DNA of 64,000 nt from Kocuria carniphila. GTDB lineage: Bacteria > Actinomycetota > Actinomycetes > Actinomycetales > Micrococcaceae. The translations under genes and the position numbers were made by a program. The notes below the pieces were generated by a model. The model did no database searches and had not been told where the DNA came from. It worked only from the letters and a program-made list of their open reading frames with translations. Each line of letters opens with the position of its first letter. Position 1 is the first letter of the stretch. Positions 9,507 through 18,119 of the stretch are shown in pieces. The stretch lies in contig NZ_NOIT01000014.1 of the NCBI RefSeq assembly GCF_004136555.1, forward strand, positions 1 through 64,000. Direction: 5' to 3'.

Positions 9507-11081
9507 GTGACAGAACGTCCTGAATCCGACGACCGGCCCCAGACCCCCGAGTCGGCCCCCGTGCCAACTCCCCCGGCGAAACCTGCCAAGCCTGCTGCCC
9601 CGGCCGCAGCACCCACGCCGACGCCGCCCGCTGCAGCGCCGTCGAAACCCGCCACCCCTGCAACGCCCGCGAACGTCGTCCCCCAGGCCACCGAGGGTGC
9701 CGTGCCCGCGCCTGCCGGCCCGGCGCCGTCGGCACCCGTGGTCGCTCCCGCTCAGCCGGCCCAGTCAGCGCCGACCCAGACCGCGCCGGCCCAGGAAGCG
9801 GCCAAGCCCGCCCTGGCCACTCCGGAATCCGTGGCGCGTGCCAAGCAGCACGGCCGCGCGGACGAGAACGGCACTGTGTACGTGACCGTGGACGGTGAGG
9901 AACACGAGTGCGGCCAGTTCCCGAACGCGACCGAGGACGAGGCGATCGCCTACTTCGCGCGCAAGTTCGACGATGCCGAGGCCCAGGTTGACCTGCTCGA
10001 GCAGCGTCTCGCGGCCAAGGCTCCGACCACGGACATGCGCAAAACGGTGGAACACGTGCGTGAGCAGGTCGCCGCCCGCGGAATGGTGGGCGATCTGGCC
10101 GGACTTTCCACGCGACTCGATGCCCTAGATGTCGCCATTGGCGAGGCCGAGACCCGTGAAAAGGAAGAGCAGCAGAAGGCCAAGGCCGAGCAGCTGGCTC
10201 ACCGCACGGCCATCGTGGAGGCCGCGGAAAAGGTTGCCGGTCAGGACCCTGAGAAGACCCAGTGGAAGCACTCGTCGGAGCGCATGGGCGAACTCTTCGA
10301 TCAGTGGAAGGCGCACCAGCGTTCGGGCGTGCGGCTGTCCAAGTCTGATGAGGAATCCCTGTGGAAGCGCTTCCGCAAGGCCCGCACAACGTTCGACCGG
10401 CACCGCAAGGCGTTCTTCTCCAAGCTGGACGAGACCAACGCCAAGGCCAAGCGGGCCAAGGAAGCGCTGATCGCTGAGGCCGAGTCCCTGTCGAATTCGA
10501 CAGATTGGGGCCCCACCGCCTCCAAGTACCGCGACCTCATGGATCGTTGGAAGGCCTCGCCCCGGGCGTCCCGCAAGGACGACGACGCCCTGTGGTCGCG
10601 GTTCCGCGCGGCCCAGGATGTGTTCTTCGACGCCCGCAAGGCCGCCAATGAACAGATCGATCAGGAGTTCGAGGCGAACCTGGTGGTCAAGGAGGAGCTG
10701 CTCGCAGAGGCCAAGAAGATCCTTCCCGTCAAGAATTTGGATCAGGCGAAGAAAGAGCTCGCAGCCGTACAGGCTCGTTGGGAGGAAGCCGGTAAGGTCC
10801 CGCGTGCCCACATGCGTCGCGTGGAGAACGAACTGCGCGCCGTCGAGGACGCCGTCAAGAAGGCCGAGGACGACCAGTGGCGCCGCACGGATCCCGAGAC
10901 CAAGGCACGCTCCAACTCCATGTTGACTCAGCTCGAGAACAAGATTGCGGATCAGAAGACCGCCATCGAGGCCGCCCGTGCCTCCGGCAACGAGAAGAAG
11001 GCCGCCACCCTCGAGAAGGATCTGGCCACGAGCGAGCAGTGGTTGGCCACGCTGCAGGCTTCGGCTTCAGAGTTGAACTGA
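9507..11081 (+). CDS. DUF349 repeat protein
   Basis: A 524-residue soluble protein with a low-complexity Pro/Ala-rich N-terminus (residues 1-105), then a region around ENGTVYVTVDGEEHECGQ, then at least three helical DUF349 repeats. The repeat signature is Trp-Lys spaced before SLWKRFRKARTTFDRHR (near 290-305) and again ALWSRFRAAQDVFFDARK (near 362-378). The C-terminal 80 residues look like a coiled coil. DUF349 proteins are common in actinobacteria; their role is not known and I do not assign one. The start is a GTG after a GAGAGAG ribosome site. A strong terminator follows the stop codon. Confidence 0.85.
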   Translation: MTERPESDDRPQTPESAPVPTPPAKPAKPAAPAAAPTPTPPAAAPSKPATPATPANVVPQATEGAVPAPAGPAPSAPVVAPAQPAQSAPTQTAPAQEAAKPALATPESVARAKQHGRADENGTVYVTVDGEEHECGQFPNATEDEAIAYFARKFDDAEAQVDLLEQRLAAKAPTTDMRKTVEHVREQVAARGMVGDLAGLSTRLDALDVAIGEAETREKEEQQKAKAEQLAHRTAIVEAAEKVAGQDPEKTQWKHSSERMGELFDQWKAHQRSGVRLSKSDEESLWKRFRKARTTFDRHRKAFFSKLDETNAKAKRAKEALIAEAESLSNSTDWGPTASKYRDLMDRWKASPRASRKDDDALWSRFRAAQDVFFDARKAANEQIDQEFEANLVVKEELLAEAKKILPVKNLDQAKKELAAVQARWEEAGKVPRAHMRRVENELRAVEDAVKKAEDDQWRRTDPETKARSNSMLTQLENKIADQKTAIEAARASGNEKKAATLEKDLATSEQWLATLQASASELN

Positions 11082-11106
11082 TGTGAGCTGAGCGCACTGC
11101 ACAGCG

Positions 11107-11150
11107 AACGGGGACCGTTCCGGTTGTCCACAACCGGGGCGGTCCCCGTT
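11107..11150 (+). terminator. intrinsic terminator after DUF349 gene
   Basis: An 11-bp stem, AACGGGGACCG (11107-11117) against CGGTCCCCGTT (11140-11150), encloses a second inverted repeat, CCGGTTGT/ACAACCGG, and is followed by TTCTTT. It lies 25 bases after the stop codon. It also rules out the ATG at 11124 as start of the next gene. Confidence 0.85.
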
Positions 11151-11183
11151 TTCTTTCCCGCCGGCATCGGTTCAGATGGGGTC

Positions 11184-11834
11184 ATGACACCGCCGCAGCC
11201 GCAACCCACCGACTCCGTTCACTCGCTACCGCCCCGAAGCGGTGCGAAGCTGACACCGGTCTTGCGACCCGGGCACCCGTTCAGCGGTCCTGAGCTCTCC
11301 GCGATGGTTTCGGACGGGATTCTCAACCGAATCCTGCTCGACGCCCACGTACCCGTGGGAACTGCGCTCACTCGAGTCAGCAAGTTGCATGTCCTACGCG
11401 CGGTGATTCCCGCCCATTTGCAACGTCGCGGGGTGCTCGGACGGCTCGGCGCCGCATGGTTCTACGATTGCGCGGAAGTACCTGAACCCCTGCCCATCCT
11501 CGTCGCCAAGGACGCGCGAACCACCACGACACTCCCCCGCGGGTTCAGCCTGCATCAGACCGCGTTCAATCCCTTCGACCGGGTCGTTCACGAGGATCTG
11601 GCGGTGACCAGTCCGCTGCGCACCGCGGTTGATGTGGCGCTTCACGTGCCCGGTTCCGAGGGCACCGGGGCCCTGCACTGGCTCATGGCCTCCCCGCACC
11701 TGCACTGCCCACCCGAATTGGTCCTGGCCGCACTCGAGGCCGTCGGCAAGAAACCGGGCCGCCGCCAGGCTCTGGCCAGGGTGCGGAAAGTGGGCCGAGC
11801 CGTGGAACGCGGTTACGAAGCCACCGGACGTTGA
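11184..11834 (+). CDS. AbiEi-like (type IV antitoxin family) protein, orphan
   Basis: A 216-residue protein like those annotated in Micrococcaceae as type IV toxin-antitoxin AbiEi family. The core TSPLRTAVDVALHV (near residue 150) matches the conserved TPLRTALD region of that family; an N-terminal winged-helix-like part (LTPVLRPGHPFSGPELSAMV) precedes it. AbiEi proteins normally repress and neutralise an AbiEii nucleotidyltransferase toxin, but no such gene is adjacent. I start it at the ATG at 11184, because the upstream in-frame ATG (11124) lies inside a terminator hairpin. It converges on rel, with the two 3' ends overlapping by 22 bases. Function is inferred from family only. Confidence 0.6.
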   Translation: MTPPQPQPTDSVHSLPPRSGAKLTPVLRPGHPFSGPELSAMVSDGILNRILLDAHVPVGTALTRVSKLHVLRAVIPAHLQRRGVLGRLGAAWFYDCAEVPEPLPILVAKDARTTTTLPRGFSLHQTAFNPFDRVVHEDLAVTSPLRTAVDVALHVPGSEGTGALHWLMASPHLHCPPELVLAALEAVGKKPGRRQALARVRKVGRAVERGYEATGR

Positions 11835-14224
11835 CCCGAGGTGCGGTAGACGTCGTACACGCCATCGATCCGGCGGACCTGGTTAAGCACGTGGTCCAGG
11901 TAGCGGGTGTCTCCCATTTCGAAGGCGAAACGGGAGATCGCCAATCGTGACCGCGAGGTGTGCACCTGCGCGGACAGGATATTCACGTGGTTCTCGGACA
12001 GTACGCGGGTCACATCGAGCAACAGGGAGTGTCGGTCGAGGGCCTCCACCTGGATCTCCACGAGGAACAGCGAGGACTGCGTGGGCGCCCAACTGACTTC
12101 CTTGACCCGCGGATCATCTGAGGACAGCAGGGACTTCATGTTGTTGCAGTCCTTGCGGTGCACGGAAATGCCGGCACCACGGGTCACGAAGCCCACGATC
12201 TCGTCCGGCGGAACCGGGGTGCAGCAACGTGCCAGTTTCACGTACACGTCCGACATGCCCTGGACCACCACACCCGAATCGGACACCGTGGCCCGGGCCG
12301 GAGCGGTGACCTTGGTGGTCTCGGCGAAGTCCTCCTCGGTGCCCTCCGCGCCACCGTGGTGCTCGATGAGCTTCTCGACGACCTGCTGAGCGTTGACCGC
12401 GTCGTTTCCGAGCGCCTCGTACAGCGCGGCGACGTCAGACCGGTTGAAGTCCTGTGCGACCGATACGAGAGACTCGTGCGTCACCGTGCGCTGCAGCGGC
12501 AAGTGGTGCTTGCGCAGCGCCTTGGTGAGCAGGTCCTTCCCGCGCTCAATGGCTTCCTCGCGGCGTTCCTTCGAATGCCACTGGCGGATCTTGGTGCGCG
12601 CCCGCGGCGAACCCACGAACTTGAGCCAGTCCTGCGACGGCGATGCCGACTCGGACTTGGACGTCAGGATCTCCACACGATCACCGTGCTGGAGTTTGGA
12701 GGACAGCGGCACCAATTTGCCGTTGACCCGGGCGCCGATCGTGTGGTTACCCACCTCAGTGTGCACGGCGTAGGCGAAGTCCACCGGGGTGGACCCGGTG
12801 GGCAGCGCCATGACCTCACCCTTGGGCGTAAAGACGTACACCTCGGCCGTGTTGATCTGGTACCGCAACGAATCCAAGAAGTCCGAGGAGTCCTTGGCTT
12901 CTTCCTGCCACGAGACCAACGAGCTGAGCCAGTTGAGCTCGCCTTCCTTGGCCTTGGGTGTGGCGGAATTGGCCTGGTTGACCTGGTTCTTGTACTTCCA
13001 GTGAGCGGCCACACCGTACTCGGCACGGTGGTGCATCTCGTGGGTGCGGATCTGGATCTCCACCGGCCGCCCGTTGGGACCGATCACCGTGGTGTGCAGC
13101 GACTGGTACATGTTGAACTTGGGCATCGCGATGTAGTCCTTGAAGCGGCCCGGCAACGGGCTCCACTTCGCGTGCAGCACACCGAGGGCGGCATAGCACT
13201 CACGCACCGAGTTCACGAGCACGCGCGCGGCTTGCAGATCATGGATCTCGTCGAAATCCTTACCCCGCACGATCATCTTCTGGTAAATCGAGTAATAGTG
13301 CTTGGGCCGACCGGTGATCGTGGCGTCGATGCCGGACTTGTCCAGCTCCGCCGCGATCAGACCGCGGATCGTGGCTAGGTTGCGTTCGCGCTCCGGCGTG
13401 CGCTCCCCCACCATGCGAACGATCTCGTCGTAGACCTTGGGGTACAGCGCGGAGAAGGAGAGATCCTCGAGTTCCCATTTGATGGTGTTCATACCCAGTC
13501 GGTGGGCCAACGGGGCGAAAATCTCAAGGGTTTCGCGGGCCTTCTTGGACGACGACGAGGATGAGACGAACCGCCACGTGCGTGCGTTGTGCAGCCGGTC
13601 GGCCAACTTGATGACCAGCACACGAATGTCCTTGGCCATGGCCACGATCATCTTGCGAACCGTCTCTGCCTGGGCGTTCTCGCCGTAGTGGATCTTGTCG
13701 AGTTTGGTCACTCCGTCCACGAGCGTGGCGACCTCTTCACCGAAGTCCTTAGTGAGCTGTTCGAGCGAGTAGTCGGTGTCCTCCACGGTGTCGTGCAGGA
13801 GCCCAGCGACAAGGGTGGCGCCGGTCATGCCCAGCTCCGCGAGAATCGTGGTCACGGCCACCGGGTGGGTGATGTAGGGGTCACCGGACTTGCGCTTCTG
13901 CCCTTCGTGGTACGAGTCCGCTACGGCAAAAGCGCGTTGCAGGACGTCCAGATCTTCGTCAGGGTGCGTCGCACTCACCGTGCGTAACAGTGGCACCAGA
14001 ACGGGCGATCGGGGCACCGATTCACCGGAGAGCACGGACAGTGTCGAGCGGGTGCGTTCGCTGCGACCGGGGAACACCGCGCGTCCGAAGACCGGACGGG
14101 AGGCGGGCAACACAAAATGGGTTCCCGCTGTCTCGATTCTCGAATTGGCAGGCAGCGCCGGGGGGTCCTGTGGGTTGGGCGGCACGGAATTCTTTGCACT
14201 CTGAGCGTCTGACTCTGTCGTCAT
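11813..14224 (-). CDS. rel: bifunctional (p)ppGpp synthetase/hydrolase Rel
   Basis: Makes and degrades the stringent-response alarmone (p)ppGpp. The 803-residue protein has the long-form Rel order. The hydrolase HD domain shows LLHDTVED near residue 142. The synthetase domain shows GRPKHYYSIYQKM and EIHDLQAARVLV near 315-345. TGS (VYVFTPKGEVMALP) follows near 455, then a zinc-finger region with CCTPVPPDEIVGF, and a C-terminal ACT domain. Both active sites look intact. A run of six serines (near 221-226) replaces the usual charged linker between the hydrolase and synthetase domains. The N-terminal 85 residues are a variable extension. It lies downstream of secF behind a hairpin. Confidence 0.95.
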   Translation of the reverse strand: MTTESDAQSAKNSVPPNPQDPPALPANSRIETAGTHFVLPASRPVFGRAVFPGRSERTRSTLSVLSGESVPRSPVLVPLLRTVSATHPDEDLDVLQRAFAVADSYHEGQKRKSGDPYITHPVAVTTILAELGMTGATLVAGLLHDTVEDTDYSLEQLTKDFGEEVATLVDGVTKLDKIHYGENAQAETVRKMIVAMAKDIRVLVIKLADRLHNARTWRFVSSSSSSKKARETLEIFAPLAHRLGMNTIKWELEDLSFSALYPKVYDEIVRMVGERTPERERNLATIRGLIAAELDKSGIDATITGRPKHYYSIYQKMIVRGKDFDEIHDLQAARVLVNSVRECYAALGVLHAKWSPLPGRFKDYIAMPKFNMYQSLHTTVIGPNGRPVEIQIRTHEMHHRAEYGVAAHWKYKNQVNQANSATPKAKEGELNWLSSLVSWQEEAKDSSDFLDSLRYQINTAEVYVFTPKGEVMALPTGSTPVDFAYAVHTEVGNHTIGARVNGKLVPLSSKLQHGDRVEILTSKSESASPSQDWLKFVGSPRARTKIRQWHSKERREEAIERGKDLLTKALRKHHLPLQRTVTHESLVSVAQDFNRSDVAALYEALGNDAVNAQQVVEKLIEHHGGAEGTEEDFAETTKVTAPARATVSDSGVVVQGMSDVYVKLARCCTPVPPDEIVGFVTRGAGISVHRKDCNNMKSLLSSDDPRVKEVSWAPTQSSLFLVEIQVEALDRHSLLLDVTRVLSENHVNILSAQVHTSRSRLAISRFAFEMGDTRYLDHVLNQVRRIDGVYDVYRTSGQRPVAS

Positions 14225-14307
14225 GGGTCCACAGCCTCCTCACGGATCACCGCTGGCCGGGACGGGATCTCTGCGCCCGGTGCGCTAAGTAGCCAAGTCT
14301 AATAGCA

Positions 14308-14335
14308 CGCCCCCGCACCTTACGGTACGGGGGCG
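14308..14335 (-). terminator. hairpin between secF and rel
   Basis: CGCCCCCG (14308-14315) pairs with CGGGGGCG (14328-14335) around a 12-base loop. Read on the minus strand it follows the secF stop codon and is trailed by a moderately T-rich sequence, so it looks like the end of the yajC-secD-secF transcript. Confidence 0.6.
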
Positions 14336-14357
14336 AGTGTAACGGAGGTGCGGCGCG

Positions 14358-15404
14358 TTATTCGCGCGGCCCGGCCTGGACCGGATCCGCGGTCACCGGA
14401 GCGCCGTCGGTCTGGCGGGCGTCCAGAACCTTGCGTTCCTGGTCACGCACGGCCGGTTCGAGTCCGCGCAGCCAGGAGTACAGGGGCGCGGCCACGAACA
14501 TGGTGGCGATCGTACCCACGATGATGCCCACGAACAGCGACAACGACAGGTCCTTCAGCGTTCCCGCGCCGAGCAGATAGGCACCGATGAACAGAATGGC
14601 ACCCACGGGCAGGATTCCCACGATGGAGGTGTTGATCGAACGGACCAAGGTCTGGTTGACCGCCAGGTTGATCTGTTCCGAGAACGTCCGTTTGGCCCGC
14701 TCTTCCGGTGCCGCGCCGCTCAACAACCCCTTGGTGTTCTCACGCACCTTGTCGAAGACCACCACGGAGTCGTACAGCGAGTAGGACAGCACGGTCAGGA
14801 AGCCGATCACGGCGGACGGGGTGACCTCGAAATCAACCAGCGAATACACGCCGGCGGTGATCACGATCGTGGCCATCATCGCGGCAACCGCCGACACGGA
14901 CATTTTCCACGTGCGGAAGTAGAGCGCCATGAGCACCGTGGCCAGCAGGACGAAGATCAACAGCCCCCACAGGGCCTGTTGGGTCACTCCCTGCCCCCAT
15001 GTGGGGCCCACGAAGTTCGAGGTCACCTGGTCGTCCGAGGCGCCGTACGCCTCTTGCAGGGAGTCCTTGACGGCCAGAGTCTGGTCGTCGTCGAGCTGTT
15101 CGGTCTGCACGCGCACCGTGCCGGGCGCAATGTTGGTCACGGTCACGCCGCTGGCGTCAGAGGATTCCGCCACGGCCTGCTCGCCGGTCTGGACATCCGT
15201 GTTCTCGATACCGGACACCGTGAATTCCGAGCCGCCCGTGAAATCAATGCCCAGATTGAAGCCGCCCTTGACCACCGGGATCAGCAGGGACAGCACTACG
15301 AGTGCCACGGTCAAAGAGAGCCACAACCGGCGCTTCTCAACGAACGGGTAGGACTTACGACCGCTGTGCAGGTCGTTACCGAAGCGTGCGAGTCGGTTGC
15401 TCAT
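14358..15404 (-). CDS. secF: protein translocase subunit SecF
   Basis: SecF partners SecD in the membrane and uses the proton gradient to help pull proteins out of the SecYEG channel. The 348-residue product has an N-terminal membrane segment (near 30-48), a periplasmic loop starting GIDFTGGSEFTV, and five C-terminal segments including LSYSLYDSVVVFDKVREN, the family signature. Its ATG overlaps the secD stop codon (ATGA), so the two are translationally coupled. A hairpin follows. In many actinobacteria apt lies between secF and rel; it is absent here. Confidence 0.95.
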   Translation of the reverse strand: MSNRLARFGNDLHSGRKSYPFVEKRRLWLSLTVALVVLSLLIPVVKGGFNLGIDFTGGSEFTVSGIENTDVQTGEQAVAESSDASGVTVTNIAPGTVRVQTEQLDDDQTLAVKDSLQEAYGASDDQVTSNFVGPTWGQGVTQQALWGLLIFVLLATVLMALYFRTWKMSVSAVAAMMATIVITAGVYSLVDFEVTPSAVIGFLTVLSYSLYDSVVVFDKVRENTKGLLSGAAPEERAKRTFSEQINLAVNQTLVRSINTSIVGILPVGAILFIGAYLLGAGTLKDLSLSLFVGIIVGTIATMFVAAPLYSWLRGLEPAVRDQERKVLDARQTDGAPVTADPVQAGPRE

Positions 15405-17245
15405 CGGGTGCTCCCCTCGGTCTGTTCGGTCTGGTCCACCGCGCTGGAACCGCCGGATACGTCTGCTCCGTCCGCGGCGCCGTCGCCCGGGGTTTCGGCG
15501 GCCTTCTGACGACGACGCCGCTCGGCGATCGTGAGTCCGTCGCTGTCCTCGGGGCTACGAACGCGTCCCGCGCCGCGGTAGAACGGCACGGCGTCGAGCG
15601 CTTCGGGATCGAGACCCGAGTTCTTGGCACCCCCGCCGAAGTACTTGGTGCGAGTCAGCAGCACCATGACCGGGTGGGTGAACAGGAAGACCACGAGCAA
15701 GTCGGCGATCGCCGTCAGGCCCAGGGTGAATGCGAATCCTCGCACGTTGCCCACGGCCACGAAGTACAGCACGACTGCCGCAAGGAGGTTCACGGCCTTG
15801 GCGGCGAGCACAGTTTGCCGCGCGCGTTTCCAGCCGTGATCCACCGCGGCGGGGATGCTTCTGCCCGCGCGGATCTCGTCCCTGATGCGTTCGAAGTACA
15901 CGATGAACGAGTCGGCGGTCTGGCCGATGGCCACGATCAGACCGGCCACACCGGCCAGTGACAGGCGATAGTTGGCGCTCCACCCCAGCAGGGTGATAGC
16001 GAAGTAGGTGATCAGGCCCGCCACCAACAGGGACGAGATGGTCACCAGACCCAGCCAGCGGTACTGGAACATCGAGTACACACACACCAGCGCCAGCCCC
16101 ACCAGGCCCGCGATGATGCCCATGCGCAGCTGGTTGCTACCGAGAGTCGCAGAGATCTGCTGCTCGGACTCGATGCTGAAGCTCACGGGAAGGGCACCGT
16201 ACTTGAGCTGCTCGGAGAGGAAGCGCGCGTCCTCCTCCGTGAAGGAACCGGTGATCTGGGCGCTGCCGTCGTTGATCACGGCGTTCATGGAGGGCGCCGA
16301 AATCACGGTGCCATCCAGGAGGATGGCGAACTGGGACCGGGGGTCGCCCTGCTGTGCCTGACCGATCTGGTACAGGCGCTCGGAGAGTTCCTTGAACGTC
16401 TCGGTTCCCTCTGAGTTGAACTGCAGGTTCACGGCGTATTGCCCCGTGGACATGCCCTGCTGATTGTTCGCCATTCCGTAGGAGGCGTCGTCGATGTCCG
16501 TACCGGGGATCTCGAGCGGGCCCAGGATGTACTTGGCGTTGTTGGCCGGATCGCAGGCCACGACGGCCTTCTCGGGGTCCTGTGCCTTGCGCTCTTCCTG
16601 GGGTCGCTGCGCGGCGCAGTCCAGGGACTCGAACTCCTTGACAAGTTCCGGGGTGACCCAGTTTGGATCCGAGGAGTCGGTGGGCTCTGCATCCGGTTCC
16701 GGAATATCTTCGACCGGGGTGCGTTGTTCCTCGGGCGTGGGTGTGCCCTCAGCGGTGGTGATCACGGGGCGGAACGCCATCTGCGCCGAAGTCTGAATCA
16801 GATCACGGGTCTCGGAGGAAGGAACACCGGGCATGGACACCACGATGTTCGAACCCGACTGGGTGCTGATCTCGGCCTCCGAGACACCGGTACCGTCCAC
16901 GCGCTGGCGGATGATCTCCACAGCCTGGTCCAGCTGTTCCTGCGTGATCTCCTGACCGTCCTGGGCCTCCTGGAGCTCCGGGGACAGCACCATTTGCGTG
17001 CCGCCCTCTAGATCCAAGGCCAGCTTGGGATCCCACCCGGTCCGATCGGTGGTGACACCGTAAATCAGGATGCCCGCCAGGGCGATGGTCAGCACGGCGA
17101 GTGCCACGAGTCCGCGCTTGGCCGTGCTCACGGCCGCCTGGGATCCCGAGCGCACCGTACGAGGCGCACGGGACGCCGCTTTCGAGGGGGATGTTTTCGA
17201 CTCATCGGCGCCCGAACGGCCCGAGGTGTCCTTGTCTGATGCCAT
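15401..17245 (-). CDS. secD: protein translocase subunit SecD
   Basis: SecD forms the SecDF accessory complex for Sec export. The 614-residue protein has a basic cytoplasmic N-terminus, a membrane segment near 45-65, the LALDLEGGTQMVL motif that starts the large external domain, a long external insert rich in Pro/Glu (near 160-200), and five C-terminal membrane segments containing GLIVAIGQTADSFIVYFERIRDE. A charged cytoplasmic tail of about 60 residues follows. It starts 106 bases after yajC, across a stable hairpin, and overlaps secF by four bases. Confidence 0.95.
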   Translation of the reverse strand: MASDKDTSGRSGADESKTSPSKAASRAPRTVRSGSQAAVSTAKRGLVALAVLTIALAGILIYGVTTDRTGWDPKLALDLEGGTQMVLSPELQEAQDGQEITQEQLDQAVEIIRQRVDGTGVSEAEISTQSGSNIVVSMPGVPSSETRDLIQTSAQMAFRPVITTAEGTPTPEEQRTPVEDIPEPDAEPTDSSDPNWVTPELVKEFESLDCAAQRPQEERKAQDPEKAVVACDPANNAKYILGPLEIPGTDIDDASYGMANNQQGMSTGQYAVNLQFNSEGTETFKELSERLYQIGQAQQGDPRSQFAILLDGTVISAPSMNAVINDGSAQITGSFTEEDARFLSEQLKYGALPVSFSIESEQQISATLGSNQLRMGIIAGLVGLALVCVYSMFQYRWLGLVTISSLLVAGLITYFAITLLGWSANYRLSLAGVAGLIVAIGQTADSFIVYFERIRDEIRAGRSIPAAVDHGWKRARQTVLAAKAVNLLAAVVLYFVAVGNVRGFAFTLGLTAIADLLVVFLFTHPVMVLLTRTKYFGGGAKNSGLDPEALDAVPFYRGAGRVRSPEDSDGLTIAERRRRQKAAETPGDGAADGADVSGGSSAVDQTEQTEGSTR

Positions 17246-17305
17246 GTCTGTCCTTCAACAACGCACGGTGAGCGCGGCCAGCCAACTCGCCGCACCGGGT
17301 CAGGT

Positions 17306-17344
17306 CATGAGAAACGGGCCGATGCTCTCGGCCCGTGTCTCATG
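17306..17344 (-). terminator. hairpin between yajC and secD
   Basis: A long interrupted inverted repeat: CATGAGA plus ACGGGCCGA pair with TCGGCCCGT plus TCTCATG (17306-17344). On the minus strand the GC core is followed by TTTCTC. It sits just after the yajC stop codon, ahead of secD, so it may terminate or attenuate readthrough within the sec cluster. Confidence 0.6.
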
Positions 17345-17351
17345 CACTTCT

Positions 17352-17891
17352 TTAGTTGGTGTCGTTATCGCGGCGGTTGTCACGCCAGGTTCCGCGCGAG
17401 GAATCATCACCCGACAGGTTCTCACCGGTTGCCGTGTCACCGGGGACATTGTCACCGGGCAGATCGTGCTCGCGGTCACCGATGGATTCCCGTGCACCAC
17501 CTGCAGCCGTGGAGCCCTCTCCATCCACTGCACCGTCTTGAGCAATAGCCGCATTCTGGGCGGCGTTCTCGGTGGTGGGTTCATCGAGGATGGTCGTCAC
17601 GGTCTGAGTGTGCACGGTGACCGAAGTTCCCGGAGCCACTTCCAGCACGGCCTTGTTCTCATCACGGTCGATCGACAGGACGGTTCCGTAGAGACCGAAG
17701 CTCGTCATGACGCGGGTACCGGGCTCCATGGTCGCCTGCTTGGCTTTGATCTGAGCCTGGGCCTTCTTCTGGCGGCGCATGGGCAGCCACAGCAGCAACA
17801 CCATGACCACGAGCATGACGGGCAAGAACCATGCGGTTCCGCCGCCGCCTGACTGCTGGGCCTGTGCAAGAAGTTGGGCGGAGAGAATCAC
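17352..17891 (-). CDS. yajC: preprotein translocase subunit YajC
   Basis: YajC is a small single-span membrane protein bound to SecDF. The product shows a membrane segment (AWFLPVMLVVMVLLLWLPM) followed at once by the basic RRQKKAQAQIK stretch, then MEPGTRVMTSFGLYGTV, the family core. I start it at the GTG at 17891 (MILSAQLLAQ), 179 residues; the frame is open about 20 codons upstream but those residues do not resemble the family. The C-terminal 80 residues are an unusually long, hydrophilic Asp/Gly/Thr-rich tail, compared with about 110 residues for typical YajC. Confidence 0.85.
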   Translation of the reverse strand: MILSAQLLAQAQQSGGGGTAWFLPVMLVVMVLLLWLPMRRQKKAQAQIKAKQATMEPGTRVMTSFGLYGTVLSIDRDENKAVLEVAPGTSVTVHTQTVTTILDEPTTENAAQNAAIAQDGAVDGEGSTAAGGARESIGDREHDLPGDNVPGDTATGENLSGDDSSRGTWRDNRRDNDTN

Positions 17892-18119
17892 GGAGTTCCG
17901 TTCTGTAGACGATGCTGACGTCTGCGGTGACCAGCGCGGCCACGAGTGCACGCGGGAGTCATCACAGGGATCCGCTCAAGTGTAGGGGATGTAGCTGGCC
18001 ACGCGCTGAACAGCGACGCCGGGGCCATAACGGCACCGTGGCGTACGTCGGATTGACTTGGCCGTTCCTGGCCGGGCACGGCCGGGGACCCCTGTGGCCT
18101 TGCTCCCCGGGGCACCCGC

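Noticed and set aside
11124-11183. Earlier ATG start for the AbiEi-like gene
   Set aside because: It falls inside the loop of the DUF349 terminator hairpin and has no ribosome site.
11184-11834. Complete AbiE phage-defence system
   Set aside because: Only the antitoxin-type protein is present; no AbiEii gene is adjacent.
12158-13378. 406-codon plus-strand frame opposite rel
   Set aside because: Composition and position show it to be a shadow of rel.
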